Shown in pieces: positions 10,149 to 18,466 of a stretch of DNA of 64,000 bases. The translations under genes and the position numbers were made by a program. The stretch spans positions 293,653 to 357,652 of the forward strand of contig JHWZ01000001.1 of assembly GCA_000687695.1 (NCBI GenBank), in the 5' to 3' direction. This DNA is from Lachnospiraceae bacterium P6B14 (lineage in GTDB: Bacteria; Bacillota; Clostridia; Lachnospirales; Lachnospiraceae). How positions within the stretch are numbered: position 1 is the stretch's first letter; every line of letters begins with the position of its first letter. The notes beneath the pieces are model-generated. The model searched no databases and had not been told where the DNA came from. It saw nothing but the letters and a program-made list of their open reading frames with translations.

Positions 10149-10278
10149 ACGCAACGAGGTGCTACATCGGCTCGGACTGCAAGCAGCCCTCGCGATTTAG
10201 CAGTCGTTAAGCAATAAAAAATATCCCGCATCGAGTACACTCGTGCGGGATATTTTATTATTACTTACCTCGTTGCGT
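10149..10278. repeat. Palindromic spacer between convergent genes
   Basis: A perfect 12-bp inverted repeat (ACGCAACGAGGT at 10149-10160, its complement at 10267-10278) frames the spacer between two convergent genes. The right arm reaches the permease stop codon, and the left arm begins 3 bp after the other gene stops. A second hairpin, the terminator at 10217-10256, lies inside. It could be an extended terminator or a small repeat element. Confidence 0.5.
10217..10256. terminator. Bidirectional terminator
   Basis: The stem AATATCCCGCA...TGCGGGATATT, extended by CGAG/CTCG with one bulge, is flanked by A-rich and T-rich tracts. It can serve the plus-strand PfoR-like gene and the minus-strand sugar permease operon. 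Confidence 0.85.
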
Positions 10279-11171
10279 CATCCCTTGACTGATCCCAGGG
10301 CGATACCTCGGATAATGTACTTCGACAGACACAGGTATACGACGATCAGCGGCATGATAGCCAAACCAAGCACCATATACACCTTACCAAGGTCGAAGTT
10401 GTCGTTACCGGACGCATTCAGCGCGGCGACGACCAGCGGCAGGGTCGCAGTCTTCGATGTATTCTGCATCAACAACTGTGGAAGGAAGTAGTTATTCCAC
10501 GATGCGACGAACGAGAAGATCATCTGCACTGCGATAGCAGGTTTCAGTATCGGTAGGACAACGAAGTTAAATATGTAGAACTCATGTCCACCATCGATAC
10601 GACCGGCCTCGACGATCTCAAGCGGAAGTGCACTCTCCATATACTGATGAATGAAGAAGAACACACCCGGAGCAGCGATAGCCGGGAAGATCAGAGCAGG
10701 GAACGCGTTGTCGTTCTCGAAGCCCCAACCCTTTACCATCTGAACGTAACCAAGAGCGGATACCTGAGTCGGTACCATCAGGACGATCATGATGAATGTG
10801 TAAGCAACTTTTTTAAGTTTGAAATCATATGCGTACAGACCATACGCTGTCAGCGATGATACGTATACGTTGATGATACAGGTAACGGCACCGATAAGAA
10901 GTGAGTTACCCATCGCACGAACAACGGCTACGTTGTTATCGTTGATGATCCTGGTAAAGTTCCTGATAAAGGATCCGCCCGGGATCAGGCTGAACGCCTG
11001 GCTCAGCTCAGCATGGTTCTTTGTCATGTTGATCAGCAGTGTTAAAAACGGAAAGACACACAGCAGACACATGGCAATAAGTATAATGTAAGATATAATA
11101 CGGCGGATAATGAGGAAGACGTGACCTCTTTTCTCCTCCGCTGTAAGATTGGAATTGAAATCTTCAGTCAT
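10278..11171 (-). CDS. Sugar ABC transporter permease (MalG/MsmG type)
   Basis: This 297-aa permease has six predicted membrane segments and the cytoplasmic EAA-type loop EAGRIDGGHEFYIFNFVVLPILKP, which docks to an ATPase. Family: carbohydrate CUT1 importers, inner of the two permeases. It follows the partner permease by 6 bp. No ATPase gene is in this operon, so a shared MsmK/MalK-like ATPase elsewhere is likely (family knowledge). The substrate is probably an oligosaccharide, judged by the divergent GH94 gene. Confidence 0.9.
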   Translation of the reverse strand: MTEDFNSNLTAEEKRGHVFLIIRRIISYIILIAMCLLCVFPFLTLLINMTKNHAELSQAFSLIPGGSFIRNFTRIINDNNVAVVRAMGNSLLIGAVTCIINVYVSSLTAYGLYAYDFKLKKVAYTFIMIVLMVPTQVSALGYVQMVKGWGFENDNAFPALIFPAIAAPGVFFFIHQYMESALPLEIVEAGRIDGGHEFYIFNFVVLPILKPAIAVQMIFSFVASWNNYFLPQLLMQNTSKTATLPLVVAALNASGNDNFDLGKVYMVLGLAIMPLIVVYLCLSKYIIRGIALGSVKG

Positions 11172-11177
11172 TCTTCA

Positions 11178-12179
11178 TCACACCCCCTTTGCCATAGCAG
11201 CTTTTCTCTCTGCTTTTTCACGCTTTTTATTCTTGCGTCTCTCTTTCTCATCGTCGCTTTCCATCGACTTAAAGAGGATGAGTCCTATTATACCGGCAAC
11301 AAAGAACAGTATAACTGATTCTGCACCGGCCAAACCGATATCTCCGGATCCTCCGATACCAGCTGAGATGTCCATAACGACTGTCTGGGCAACCTTCTGA
11401 GTACCACCCTGTTTTACCAACAGGTTCGGGATATCGAACATCTGCAAACCACCGATCATAGATGTGACGAGCACATACAACATGATAGGTTTAAGCATGG
11501 GCAACGTAATCTTTCTAAACTGCTGTCCTGCTGTGGCACCATCGATAGCACTTGCCTCATAAAGTGCAGGGTCGATACCCATGATACCGGCCATCAAAAG
11601 GATGGTCGTGTTACCGGTCCACATCAGGAAGTTAACCGCGGCTATAAGCCCTCGGACACCCCAGGCCGATTGTAGCCAATCGATGTTGGTTCCAAGAAGG
11701 TCATTCACCGGTCCGCTCAAAGCAAACAGCTTGTTGAACAGGACGGCGATAGAAGATGCCATAAGCATATTCGGAAGGTACAAAACTACCTTCATTATGC
11801 CCGTACCCTTCAGCTTCAAACGGATATCCGTAAACCATGAAGCGAAGAGCAGCGAGAGTAACAACTGCGGAATAAATCCCAAAATCCAAAGTAAAAATGT
11901 ATTTCCAAAATGATAGATGAATCCGGTCTCTGAGAACGGATCCTTGGTAAATAACGTGGAATAGTTTTTGAATCCCACGAACTTCTCAACCGTCTTGATC
12001 GTAACAGGATCTTTGAAACGAGAGAAGAAACTGTAATAAAACGTTGTAATCAGCGGATAAAACGAAAAGAGGAAATACGCGATAAAAAACGGAAGGATAA
12101 AAATGATACCCCATTTCCCATATTTTAACTTATTTTTTTTCTGTCTTACCGCGACTGTTGCACTATTTGTTTTCGCCAT
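11178..12179 (-). CDS. Sugar ABC transporter permease (MalF/MsmF type)
   Basis: This 333-aa CUT1 permease has a basic cytoplasmic N-terminus, about six membrane helices and the docking loop EASAIDGATAGQQFRKITLPML. It ends in a long Lys/Glu/Arg-rich tail. The frame is open further upstream, but MAKTNSATV at 12177-12179 is the better start, because the extension runs into an intercistronic hairpin. The ribosome binding site there (AGGGGG) is modest. The partner permease follows 6 bp downstream, and the binding-protein gene precedes it. Confidence 0.9.
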   Translation of the reverse strand: MAKTNSATVAVRQKKNKLKYGKWGIIFILPFFIAYFLFSFYPLITTFYYSFFSRFKDPVTIKTVEKFVGFKNYSTLFTKDPFSETGFIYHFGNTFLLWILGFIPQLLLSLLFASWFTDIRLKLKGTGIMKVVLYLPNMLMASSIAVLFNKLFALSGPVNDLLGTNIDWLQSAWGVRGLIAAVNFLMWTGNTTILLMAGIMGIDPALYEASAIDGATAGQQFRKITLPMLKPIMLYVLVTSMIGGLQMFDIPNLLVKQGGTQKVAQTVVMDISAGIGGSGDIGLAGAESVILFFVAGIIGLILFKSMESDDEKERRKNKKREKAERKAAMAKGV

Positions 12180-12217
12180 AGCAACAAGCCCCCTAAAGAT
12201 TATTTGAGTTAAAAATA

Positions 12218-12239
12218 GGGGCAGGACAAATCCTGCCCC
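12218..12239 (-). terminator. Intercistronic hairpin between binding protein and permeases
   Basis: A perfect 9-bp stem (GGGGCAGGA/TCCTGCCCC) with a 4-nt loop is followed on the minus strand by TATTTTTAA. It lies between the binding-protein gene and the first permease. It looks like a partial terminator or mRNA-stabilising hairpin that would favour binding-protein expression. Confidence 0.7.
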
Positions 12240-12273
12240 CATTTTAGGTCTTTAGTTAAGATCCCCTTTTAGA

Positions 12274-13746
12274 TTAAACTGAAAGGTTCGGGAACTTCTT
12301 AAGTACGTCATCCTGCCACTTCTTCAAGCAGTCTTCCTTAGAAGATTTACCTGAGAAGAAGTCGCCAAAGTCATTCTCAGAGTTCTCGATGCAAGCCTGA
12401 TCATAGATTGTAAGGTTTGTCATAGAGATGTTCTCTGCTGACTGCTTAAGTGTACCGATCATGTCCTGATCACCAAGGAACGGAGCGGTTACGCCGTCAG
12501 ATGAAAGCTTCTCGCAAGCTTCCTTACCGTTTACGTAATCCTGCTTATCCTTAGAGATGTTGTAAAGGATTGTCTGATCGCATGTCATCTTCAGCATGAT
12601 ATCCTTGATGAGTGCTGCGTTGTCAGTACCCTTTGCAGCCATGATCCATGTACCACCCCAGTTGAAGGACTGCGGTCCAAGGCAAAGGCCCCAATCGCCG
12701 TAAGAATCCTTACCATCCTTGTGAGTGTATGTTCCATCATCATTTGCTGTAGCACCTGAAGCTGCTGACATTGTGAAGGAGATGAACCATGCCGGGCCGA
12801 AGAATGCGAATACGTGACCATCCTTACCCATGTTCTTGTTCCAATCCTCGCTCCACAGACCCATTGTCGGGCTAAGTACATAACCCTCGTCGCAGAACTT
12901 CTTGGTGTTGTCAACCCACTGCTCTGATCCCGGTGTGAATGTAAGTTTATCACCGTCTACGAACTTGGTTGAGTCGTTGTTTGTGTAGATACGATGCATA
13001 TCGTTCGGACCAGCCATCATGAAGTCCTTACCCTTTGACTTCTCTTTGATGGTCTTGCAGGCCTGCTCGAACTTATCCCAATCAGATACCTGCTCCTGGA
13101 TTGCATCCGGATCATCTGTACCGAAGTACTTCTTAGCCATTGAACGACGGTAGATCATACCAGCCGGGCAAGCCTGCCATGAAACTCCCTTAAGAACGCC
13201 GTTCTCATCAGTTGCAACCTGCTTGGTGTACTCATACATGTTGCTCATGTCATCGTCTGTAAGACCAAGTGCATGAACGTCCACAGCAACGTCAGCTGCT
13301 GCTGAAGAGTACTTAGCGATGTAGTCAGCCTCTGCCATGAACAGATCGACTTTGTCGTCTGCAGCAGCGCTTTCCTGCTTACCAAGAGCCTCATCCAGCT
13401 TATCCTGGTAGTTAGAGCCCTCGTTTACGTTCTGGATGAACTTAATCTCTACGTCGCCTACTTTTCCGTCCTTGTAGTCCGGATAGTACTGCTCAAATCT
13501 CTCTTTGAACTCCTCGTTCCAGCAGTAGATGTTGAGCACTTTACCGCCACCATCTTCGAGAAGGTCAACTGCCGGTGCCTCTTCTTCCTGAGTGTCATCA
13601 GCCGGTGCCGGCTCTTCTTCCTTAGTGTCGTCTGCAGTCTGCTGTGTATCGTTGTTTGCAGCAGGCTCCTTGTCGTCGCCACAACCGCTGAGCATTCCTA
13701 CAGCAAGTGCCATAGAAAGAGCGATTGCCAACCATTTTCTCTTCAT
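12274..13746 (-). CDS. Sugar-binding lipoprotein of an ABC importer
   Basis: This 490-aa extracellular solute-binding protein begins with a lipoprotein signal (basic MKRK, a hydrophobic core, lipobox LSGC with Cys22) and an acidic Asp/Glu/Ala linker. The rest fits the type-1 carbohydrate-binding family with many Trp and Tyr residues. The open frame extends 36 codons upstream, but the ATG at 13744-13746 follows GGGAGGAATTC and starts the signal peptide. It delivers sugar to the two permeases downstream. The divergent GH94 gene suggests a disaccharide or cellodextrin ligand (inference). Confidence 0.92.
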   Translation of the reverse strand: MKRKWLAIALSMALAVGMLSGCGDDKEPAANNDTQQTADDTKEEEPAPADDTQEEEAPAVDLLEDGGGKVLNIYCWNEEFKERFEQYYPDYKDGKVGDVEIKFIQNVNEGSNYQDKLDEALGKQESAAADDKVDLFMAEADYIAKYSSAAADVAVDVHALGLTDDDMSNMYEYTKQVATDENGVLKGVSWQACPAGMIYRRSMAKKYFGTDDPDAIQEQVSDWDKFEQACKTIKEKSKGKDFMMAGPNDMHRIYTNNDSTKFVDGDKLTFTPGSEQWVDNTKKFCDEGYVLSPTMGLWSEDWNKNMGKDGHVFAFFGPAWFISFTMSAASGATANDDGTYTHKDGKDSYGDWGLCLGPQSFNWGGTWIMAAKGTDNAALIKDIMLKMTCDQTILYNISKDKQDYVNGKEACEKLSSDGVTAPFLGDQDMIGTLKQSAENISMTNLTIYDQACIENSENDFGDFFSGKSSKEDCLKKWQDDVLKKFPNLSV

Positions 13747-13844
13747 AAATGAATTCCTCCCTGTAATGAAATTTGGTTGTTTTGTGGGGATCTGCCTGAT
13801 CCTCACGGTTGATATTTTGGGCTTTTCTCGAAAACCCATAGAGT

Positions 13845-13873
13845 ATAATACCACACTTTTGTCACATAATCAA
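13845..13873 (-). promoter_or_regulatory. Promoter of the sugar ABC importer operon
   Basis: On the minus strand TTGATT and TATTAT are spaced by 17 bp, about 100 bp upstream of the binding-protein start. Confidence 0.55.
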
Positions 13874-13977
13874 CACTTTTTTTTCATTTTTTGTATATTT
13901 TTTACAATAAAGGGTTTGATTTTTTTCAAATTATGCACTTTTTTTATAAGAAAAGATGTGTTAGAATATATCTCACA

Positions 13978-14024
13978 GGCTCATGATTCGCGAGCCAATT
14001 TTATAAAACGGGGATATGACCCGT
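13978..14024 (+). promoter_or_regulatory. Two small hairpins in the leader of the first GH94 gene
   Basis: GGCTC/GAGCC (13978-13996) and ACGGG/CCCGT (about 14008-14024) form short inverted repeats just before the GGAGG site. No strong plus-strand promoter was found. TAGAAT near 13961 is the best -10 candidate but lacks a good -35. The rest of this divergent region is T-rich. Confidence 0.3.
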
Positions 14025-14043
14025 CATATTATGGAGGATTTTT

Positions 14044-16524
14044 ATGAGATACGGTTTTTTTGACAATGACAACCGCGAATACGTCATTCTGCGTCCGGAC
14101 ACACCGACGCCCTGGGCAAACTACCTGGGCTCACCGGAGTACGCAGCACTGATATCCAACAACGCAGGCGGATACTCCTTCGCAAAATCAGGAGCAAAGG
14201 GGCGTATACTTCGCTACAACTTCAACAGTATGGATTATCCGGGTCGTTACATTTATATTAGAGATAACTCATCCGAGGATTATTGGTCTGCTTCATGGAA
14301 GCCGGTACGTAAACCCTTTGCGGAAGCCGATGAAGACTACGCAAAGCGTGCAGGCGTAGACGGTTCCGGTGACATCAGCACCTCTGACAAATTCAAAAAC
14401 GTCGTCCGCTACGGCATGGGCTATGCTCGTTTCATCACAGACTATGCCGGTATCAGAAGCGTGGCAACCTACTATGTGCCGAAGGATGCAACCTATGAAG
14501 TGTGGGAGCTTACCCTGAAAAATACCACGCAGGAGGCTAAAGAACTCACCATCACCGGTTATGCCGAATTTACCAATGATCCATACTACTCGAACGATAT
14601 GGTAAACCTGCAGTACACACAGTTCATCACGAGAACTGCTTTTAACGAAAACAGAATCCTACAGGAGGTAAACGGTAACCTCGATATCATCGCGGCACGT
14701 GACGATATCGATGACAAGCATGTCAGACGTCGCTTCTTCGGACTCGCCGGAGAAAAGGTTTCCTCCTACTGCGGAGACAGAGCCGACTTCCTCGGAAACG
14801 GTCATGACTACTCGGATCCGATCGGAGTCACAAGCGGAAAGCTTTCCGATACCACCAACTATAACGCAAACAGCTGCGGCGCCCTCTCAACCGTAATCAA
14901 ACTGGCTCCGGGAGAGACAAAGACCATAGCATTTTTGCTCGGAGAAAGAGATGATAAGGAAGCAGGCGAAATAGTTTCTTCCTATTATAACAGTGTAGCA
15001 GATACCTGCGCATCAGAACTTAAGGATCTCGTTTCTGATTGGCATGCACGTTTCGACGCTCTTCAGATCGACACCCCGTCACAGGAGTTCAACACAATGA
15101 TGAACACCTGGCATGCATACAACTGCTTCATGACCTTCATCTGGTCCAGAGCTGCTTCATTCATTTACTGTGGCGAGCGAAACGGCTTCGGCTACCGCGA
15201 CACCGTGCAGGATATACAGGGAGTTATCCATCTCCGTCCGGACATGGCAAAGAAAATGATCGTATTCATGCTTTCTGCTCAGGTTCACCACGGCGGCGGA
15301 CTTCCGCTCGTGAAGTACACCCACAATCCGGGACATGAAGATACACCTGAGGACGAGTCCTACGTAAAGGAGACCGGACATCCGGCGTACAGAGCCGACG
15401 ATGCACTCTGGCTGTTCCCGACTATCTGGAAATATATTTCGGAAACGGGTGACACGGCATTTTTGGATGAAGTTATCCCGTTTGCCAACAAGGATGAAGG
15501 CACGGTATATGAGCATTTGAAACGCGCCATCGACTTTTCGGATAACCATCTCGGTGCTCACGGCATGCCCGCCGGACTCCACGCCGACTGGAACGACTGT
15601 CTCAGACTCGGTGCAATGGGCGAGTCTTCCTTCGTTGCCGAGCAGTACTACTATGCACTGACAATACTTCAGCGCTTCGCGGACATCAAGGGAGATTCTT
15701 CCTATAAGAGTGAACTTGAAGCCAAGCAGAAAAAGTTCGGCGACCTCGTACAGGAACTCTGCTGGAACGAAGACCGTTTCCTCAGAGGCTACAAAGATAC
15801 GGGAGAGCGCATAGGTGATAGAAATGATCCGGAGGCAAACATGTGGCTGAACCCACAGAGCTGGGGCGTGATCAGCGGACTTGCTTCAAAGGAGCAGGCC
15901 GAAACCTCCATGCAGCAGGTATTTGAAAGACTGAATACCGACTTCGGTGCGGTTCTCATGGATCCGCCATACCACGCGCATGCGTTCGATGGCGCTCTCG
16001 CCGTACTTTTCAACCCGGGTTCCAAAGAAAACGCAGGTATCTTTTCACAGTCTCAGGGTTGGCTTATCCTCGCCGAGTCTCTCCTCGGTCACGGAAACCG
16101 CGCATTTAAATACTTTATGGAAAACAACCCTGCCGCTCAGAACGACATAGCGGAAAAGCGAACCATCGAGCCTTACTGCTTCGGTCAGTTCACCGAAGGC
16201 AAGGCGAGCCTTAACCACGGACGTTCACATGTTCACTGGCTCACCGGTACCGCATCGACGATCATGGTTGGATGCGTCGAGGGTATCCTCGGTCTCCGTC
16301 CGGATCCCGCAGGCATCCGCCTCGCTCCGTCGATCCCGTCAGACTGGAAGTCTTTCTCCATGGACAAAACATTCCGTGGCAAGAAGATGCACATCACGGT
16401 GGAGAATCCAAACGGACACGAGTCGGGCTTTACCTCGCTTACGCTTAATGGCGAGACACTTTCCGATAATTACATTCCGGCTGACAAGCTTGCATCTGAA
16501 AACCAAATCGTGTTGACGATTTAA
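14044..16524 (+). CDS. GH94 disaccharide phosphorylase (cellobiose/chitobiose phosphorylase family)
   Basis: This 826-aa cytoplasmic enzyme (no signal peptide) splits a beta-glycoside with phosphate to give a sugar 1-phosphate. The GH94 N-terminal sandwich begins FFDNDNREYVI and has NYLGSPEY and NNAGGYSF. The (alpha/alpha)6 core carries FGYRDTVQD and the catalytic segment HADWNDC, with the general acid Asp518. Later come the GTAST phosphate-site region and the usual C-terminal VENPNGHESG. It shares only general features with the paralogue at 21676 and has an insert near residues 97-120. The N-terminal block looks as close to chitobiose phosphorylase as to cellobiose phosphorylase, so specificity is open. 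It is divergent from a sugar importer. Confidence 0.9.
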   Translation: MRYGFFDNDNREYVILRPDTPTPWANYLGSPEYAALISNNAGGYSFAKSGAKGRILRYNFNSMDYPGRYIYIRDNSSEDYWSASWKPVRKPFAEADEDYAKRAGVDGSGDISTSDKFKNVVRYGMGYARFITDYAGIRSVATYYVPKDATYEVWELTLKNTTQEAKELTITGYAEFTNDPYYSNDMVNLQYTQFITRTAFNENRILQEVNGNLDIIAARDDIDDKHVRRRFFGLAGEKVSSYCGDRADFLGNGHDYSDPIGVTSGKLSDTTNYNANSCGALSTVIKLAPGETKTIAFLLGERDDKEAGEIVSSYYNSVADTCASELKDLVSDWHARFDALQIDTPSQEFNTMMNTWHAYNCFMTFIWSRAASFIYCGERNGFGYRDTVQDIQGVIHLRPDMAKKMIVFMLSAQVHHGGGLPLVKYTHNPGHEDTPEDESYVKETGHPAYRADDALWLFPTIWKYISETGDTAFLDEVIPFANKDEGTVYEHLKRAIDFSDNHLGAHGMPAGLHADWNDCLRLGAMGESSFVAEQYYYALTILQRFADIKGDSSYKSELEAKQKKFGDLVQELCWNEDRFLRGYKDTGERIGDRNDPEANMWLNPQSWGVISGLASKEQAETSMQQVFERLNTDFGAVLMDPPYHAHAFDGALAVLFNPGSKENAGIFSQSQGWLILAESLLGHGNRAFKYFMENNPAAQNDIAEKRTIEPYCFGQFTEGKASLNHGRSHVHWLTGTASTIMVGCVEGILGLRPDPAGIRLAPSIPSDWKSFSMDKTFRGKKMHITVENPNGHESGFTSLTLNGETLSDNYIPADKLASENQIVLTI

Positions 16525-16666
16525 AAAGAGATCTTATCGTGTATCTGCGGGGGCACGCTTTCGCTTTTTTCCCGAACGCAGCGGTGCATGGCAGCACAGT
16601 ACGCTGCCTACGCACCGGCGTTCGCGACACATCCCCCGCAGTGATACACATATAAGATCTCTTTTT
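16523..16666. repeat. Nested palindromic element, copy A
   Basis: A perfect 15-bp outer stem (16523-16537 with 16652-16666) continues through GTGTATC/GATACAC and TGCGGGGG/CCCCCGCA. Inner arms follow: CGAACGC/GCGTTCG, CGGTGC/GCACCG and GGCAGC/GCTGCC. The left side has an unpaired CACGCTTTCGC stretch. The left arm starts inside the stop codon of the GH94 gene, and the right arm ends in T6, so it also works as a terminator. Its outer arms recur inverted in copy B. Confidence 0.75.
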
Positions 16667-16754
16667 TACTTTACAGCAAGCTATGTATGATCGAAACCCG
16701 GCAACGTTTCCATTCGGATGGTTTTTATTATGCATGCGTTCAGCAACTCAAGCA

Positions 16755-16907
16755 GGGGATCTTATAAGTGTATCACTGCGGGGGATGTCCATCATACGTC
16801 GTTGCGCAGGCGAGGTAAGGGAACTCTATGAGTTCCCTCGAGCCGCACAACGTGACGTATGATGAAAAAGCGCAAGCGTGCCCCCGCAGATACACAATAA
16901 GATCCCC
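16755..16907. repeat. Nested palindromic element, copy B (inverted relative to A)
   Basis: The outer arms GGGGATCTTAT/ATAAGATCCCC, GTGTATCACTGCGGGGG and CCCCCGCAGATACAC match copy A in reverse orientation, including the GCGCAAGCGTGC stretch. The interior differs: it has its own arms CATCATACGTC/GACGTATGATG and GGGAACTC/GAGTTCCC. Conserved outer arms with unrelated but still self-complementary centres suggest a mobile or structured-RNA repeat family. The 88 bp between A and B shows nothing recognisable. Confidence 0.7.
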
Positions 16908-16942
16908 GATTGTCTTTAAGCAACCAACAAAACCTCTGAATC

Positions 16943-16971
16943 AAAAAGGCCCGCCATCAGGCGAGCCTTTT
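16943..16971 (-). terminator. Terminator of the monosaccharide importer operon
   Basis: On the minus strand a GC-rich hairpin (AAGGCTCGCC/GGCGGGCCTT) is followed by a T-run, 6 bp after the 110-aa gene stops. Confidence 0.8.
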
Positions 16972-16976
16972 CATTT

Positions 16977-17309
16977 TTATTCATCATCCGAATTATCGTA
17001 TTTTGCGATATCCCTGATACCAAGCTTCTGCGACGGCGTATCCTTTTCATCAGGTACCTCGTCAGCAGTCGGCGGCGCCTCTGACGAGACGTCCTCCGCT
17101 ACCGGCGTCTTGAAAAAAGACACCAGCGCGTAGATGATAAAGCCGACCGCAAGTACGAGGAAGAGGATGCCGAAAATCAGAAAAGCGATATTCGGATCAC
17201 CTAAGTATCCCTTCACCAGCATAACGCCCATAAAGCCGATATACCCGGCGACGACGATACGTAGGGTCATCTTGACCGTGCGCTGTTTTTTTTCGTCCAG
17301 CTGCATCAT
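16977..17309 (-). CDS. Small two-helix membrane protein
   Basis: This 110-aa protein has two hydrophobic segments (residues about 15-33 and 38-68) and a long acidic, Pro-rich C-terminal tail. It is not recognised. Its ATG overlaps the stop of the monosaccharide permease by four bases, so it is translationally coupled and is the last gene of the importer operon. It might be an accessory protein of that importer, but nothing in the sequence proves this. Confidence 0.7.
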   Translation of the reverse strand: MMQLDEKKQRTVKMTLRIVVAGYIGFMGVMLVKGYLGDPNIAFLIFGILFLVLAVGFIIYALVSFFKTPVAEDVSSEAPPTADEVPDEKDTPSQKLGIRDIAKYDNSDDE

Positions 17310-18466
17310 GACTTACCGGTCTTGTGATTTGATACGACGTCGAATACAACGGCGATCAGGAGCACGAGACCTTTGACTACGTACTGCCACATGTCAGGCA
17401 ATCCGTAGATTGACATTCCCTGGTTGATAACACCGAGTAGGATAGCTCCGACCATGACTCCCGGAACTGTACCGGAACCACCGTATGCAGAAGCACCACC
17501 GATGAAGCAGGATGCGATAGCGTCCATCTCGTATGTGTTACCCATGTTACCATCAACAGAACCGATACGGGCTCCAACCAGAAGTCCTGAAAGACCTGCC
17601 AAAAAGCTCATCAGGAAATATGCCCAGAAGTAAACCTTTCTCGGATCGATACCGGAAAGCTTTGTAGCCTTCTCGTTACCACCTACTGCATAGAAGTAAC
17701 GACCAAATACAGTAGAGCTTGTGATGAATGCAAAGATAAGTACTACAGCGAGGATCCAGAGAACCATTACCGGAATACCCTTGTAGTTCATCAGGCAGAA
17801 TGAATACAGCACGATGAGGATTGCGATAACGATCGTACGAGCGATCTTTGCTACCGGTGAACCTACATCATAACCACGAGCCTTTTTGCGTCCCATGCTG
17901 ATGAACGTCCAGATAACAAGTGCTACCGCAACGATGATACCGATGATAAGTGCTGAAACATACTGACCATCCTTATCAATACCCGGAATCTCAATATAGC
18001 TTGTAAAGATGTTTGTGAATCCCTCAAACTTGGTAAGCGGCAGTGTCTTTGAATCAAGAACGACACGAGCCAATCCTCTGAAGAGGAACATACCCGCCAA
18101 TGTACAGATGAATGGCGGTATGTGTACATAACCTATCAAGTATCCCTGGAAAATACCGATAACAGCACCGATTGCAAGCGGTACCAAAAGTGCCACGATC
18201 AGCGGCATATCAGCTCCAAGGAGTTTAGCTGCCAATGCAGCTGTAAGACAAAGTGTTGAACCGATCGAAAGATCGACGTTACCACCTGTAAGGATACAAA
18301 GCAGCATACCACAGGCCATGATCAACACGTATGCGTTCTGCAGCAACAGGTTTGAGATGTTCTGCGCTGCAACCATTTTTCCATCGGTCAGGATCGTAAA
18401 GAACACGAATACAACGACCAGAGCGATGACCATGGTATATTTCTTTAATAATGCAGACACTTTCAT
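17306..18466 (-). CDS. mmsB: Multiple-monosaccharide ABC transporter permease (MmsB/GguB type)
   Basis: This 386-aa permease of the ribose/xylose (CUT2) class has about ten membrane helices. Family signatures include [12 protein letters not shown] near residue 60, [16 protein letters not shown], and [19 protein letters not shown] near the C-terminus. It overlaps the upstream ATPase gene and the downstream small gene by four bases each, showing a tight operon. Relatives import glucose, galactose, xylose or arabinose. Confidence 0.9.
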   Translation of the reverse strand: MKVSALLKKYTMVIALVVVFVFFTILTDGKMVAAQNISNLLLQNAYVLIMACGMLLCILTGGNVDLSIGSTLCLTAALAAKLLGADMPLIVALLVPLAIGAVIGIFQGYLIGYVHIPPFICTLAGMFLFRGLARVVLDSKTLPLTKFEGFTNIFTSYIEIPGIDKDGQYVSALIIGIIVAVALVIWTFISMGRKKARGYDVGSPVAKIARTIVIAILIVLYSFCLMNYKGIPVMVLWILAVVLIFAFITSSTVFGRYFYAVGGNEKATKLSGIDPRKVYFWAYFLMSFLAGLSGLLVGARIGSVDGNMGNTYEMDAIASCFIGGASAYGGSGTVPGVMVGAILLGVINQGMSIYGLPDMWQYVVKGLVLLIAVVFDVVSNHKTGKS

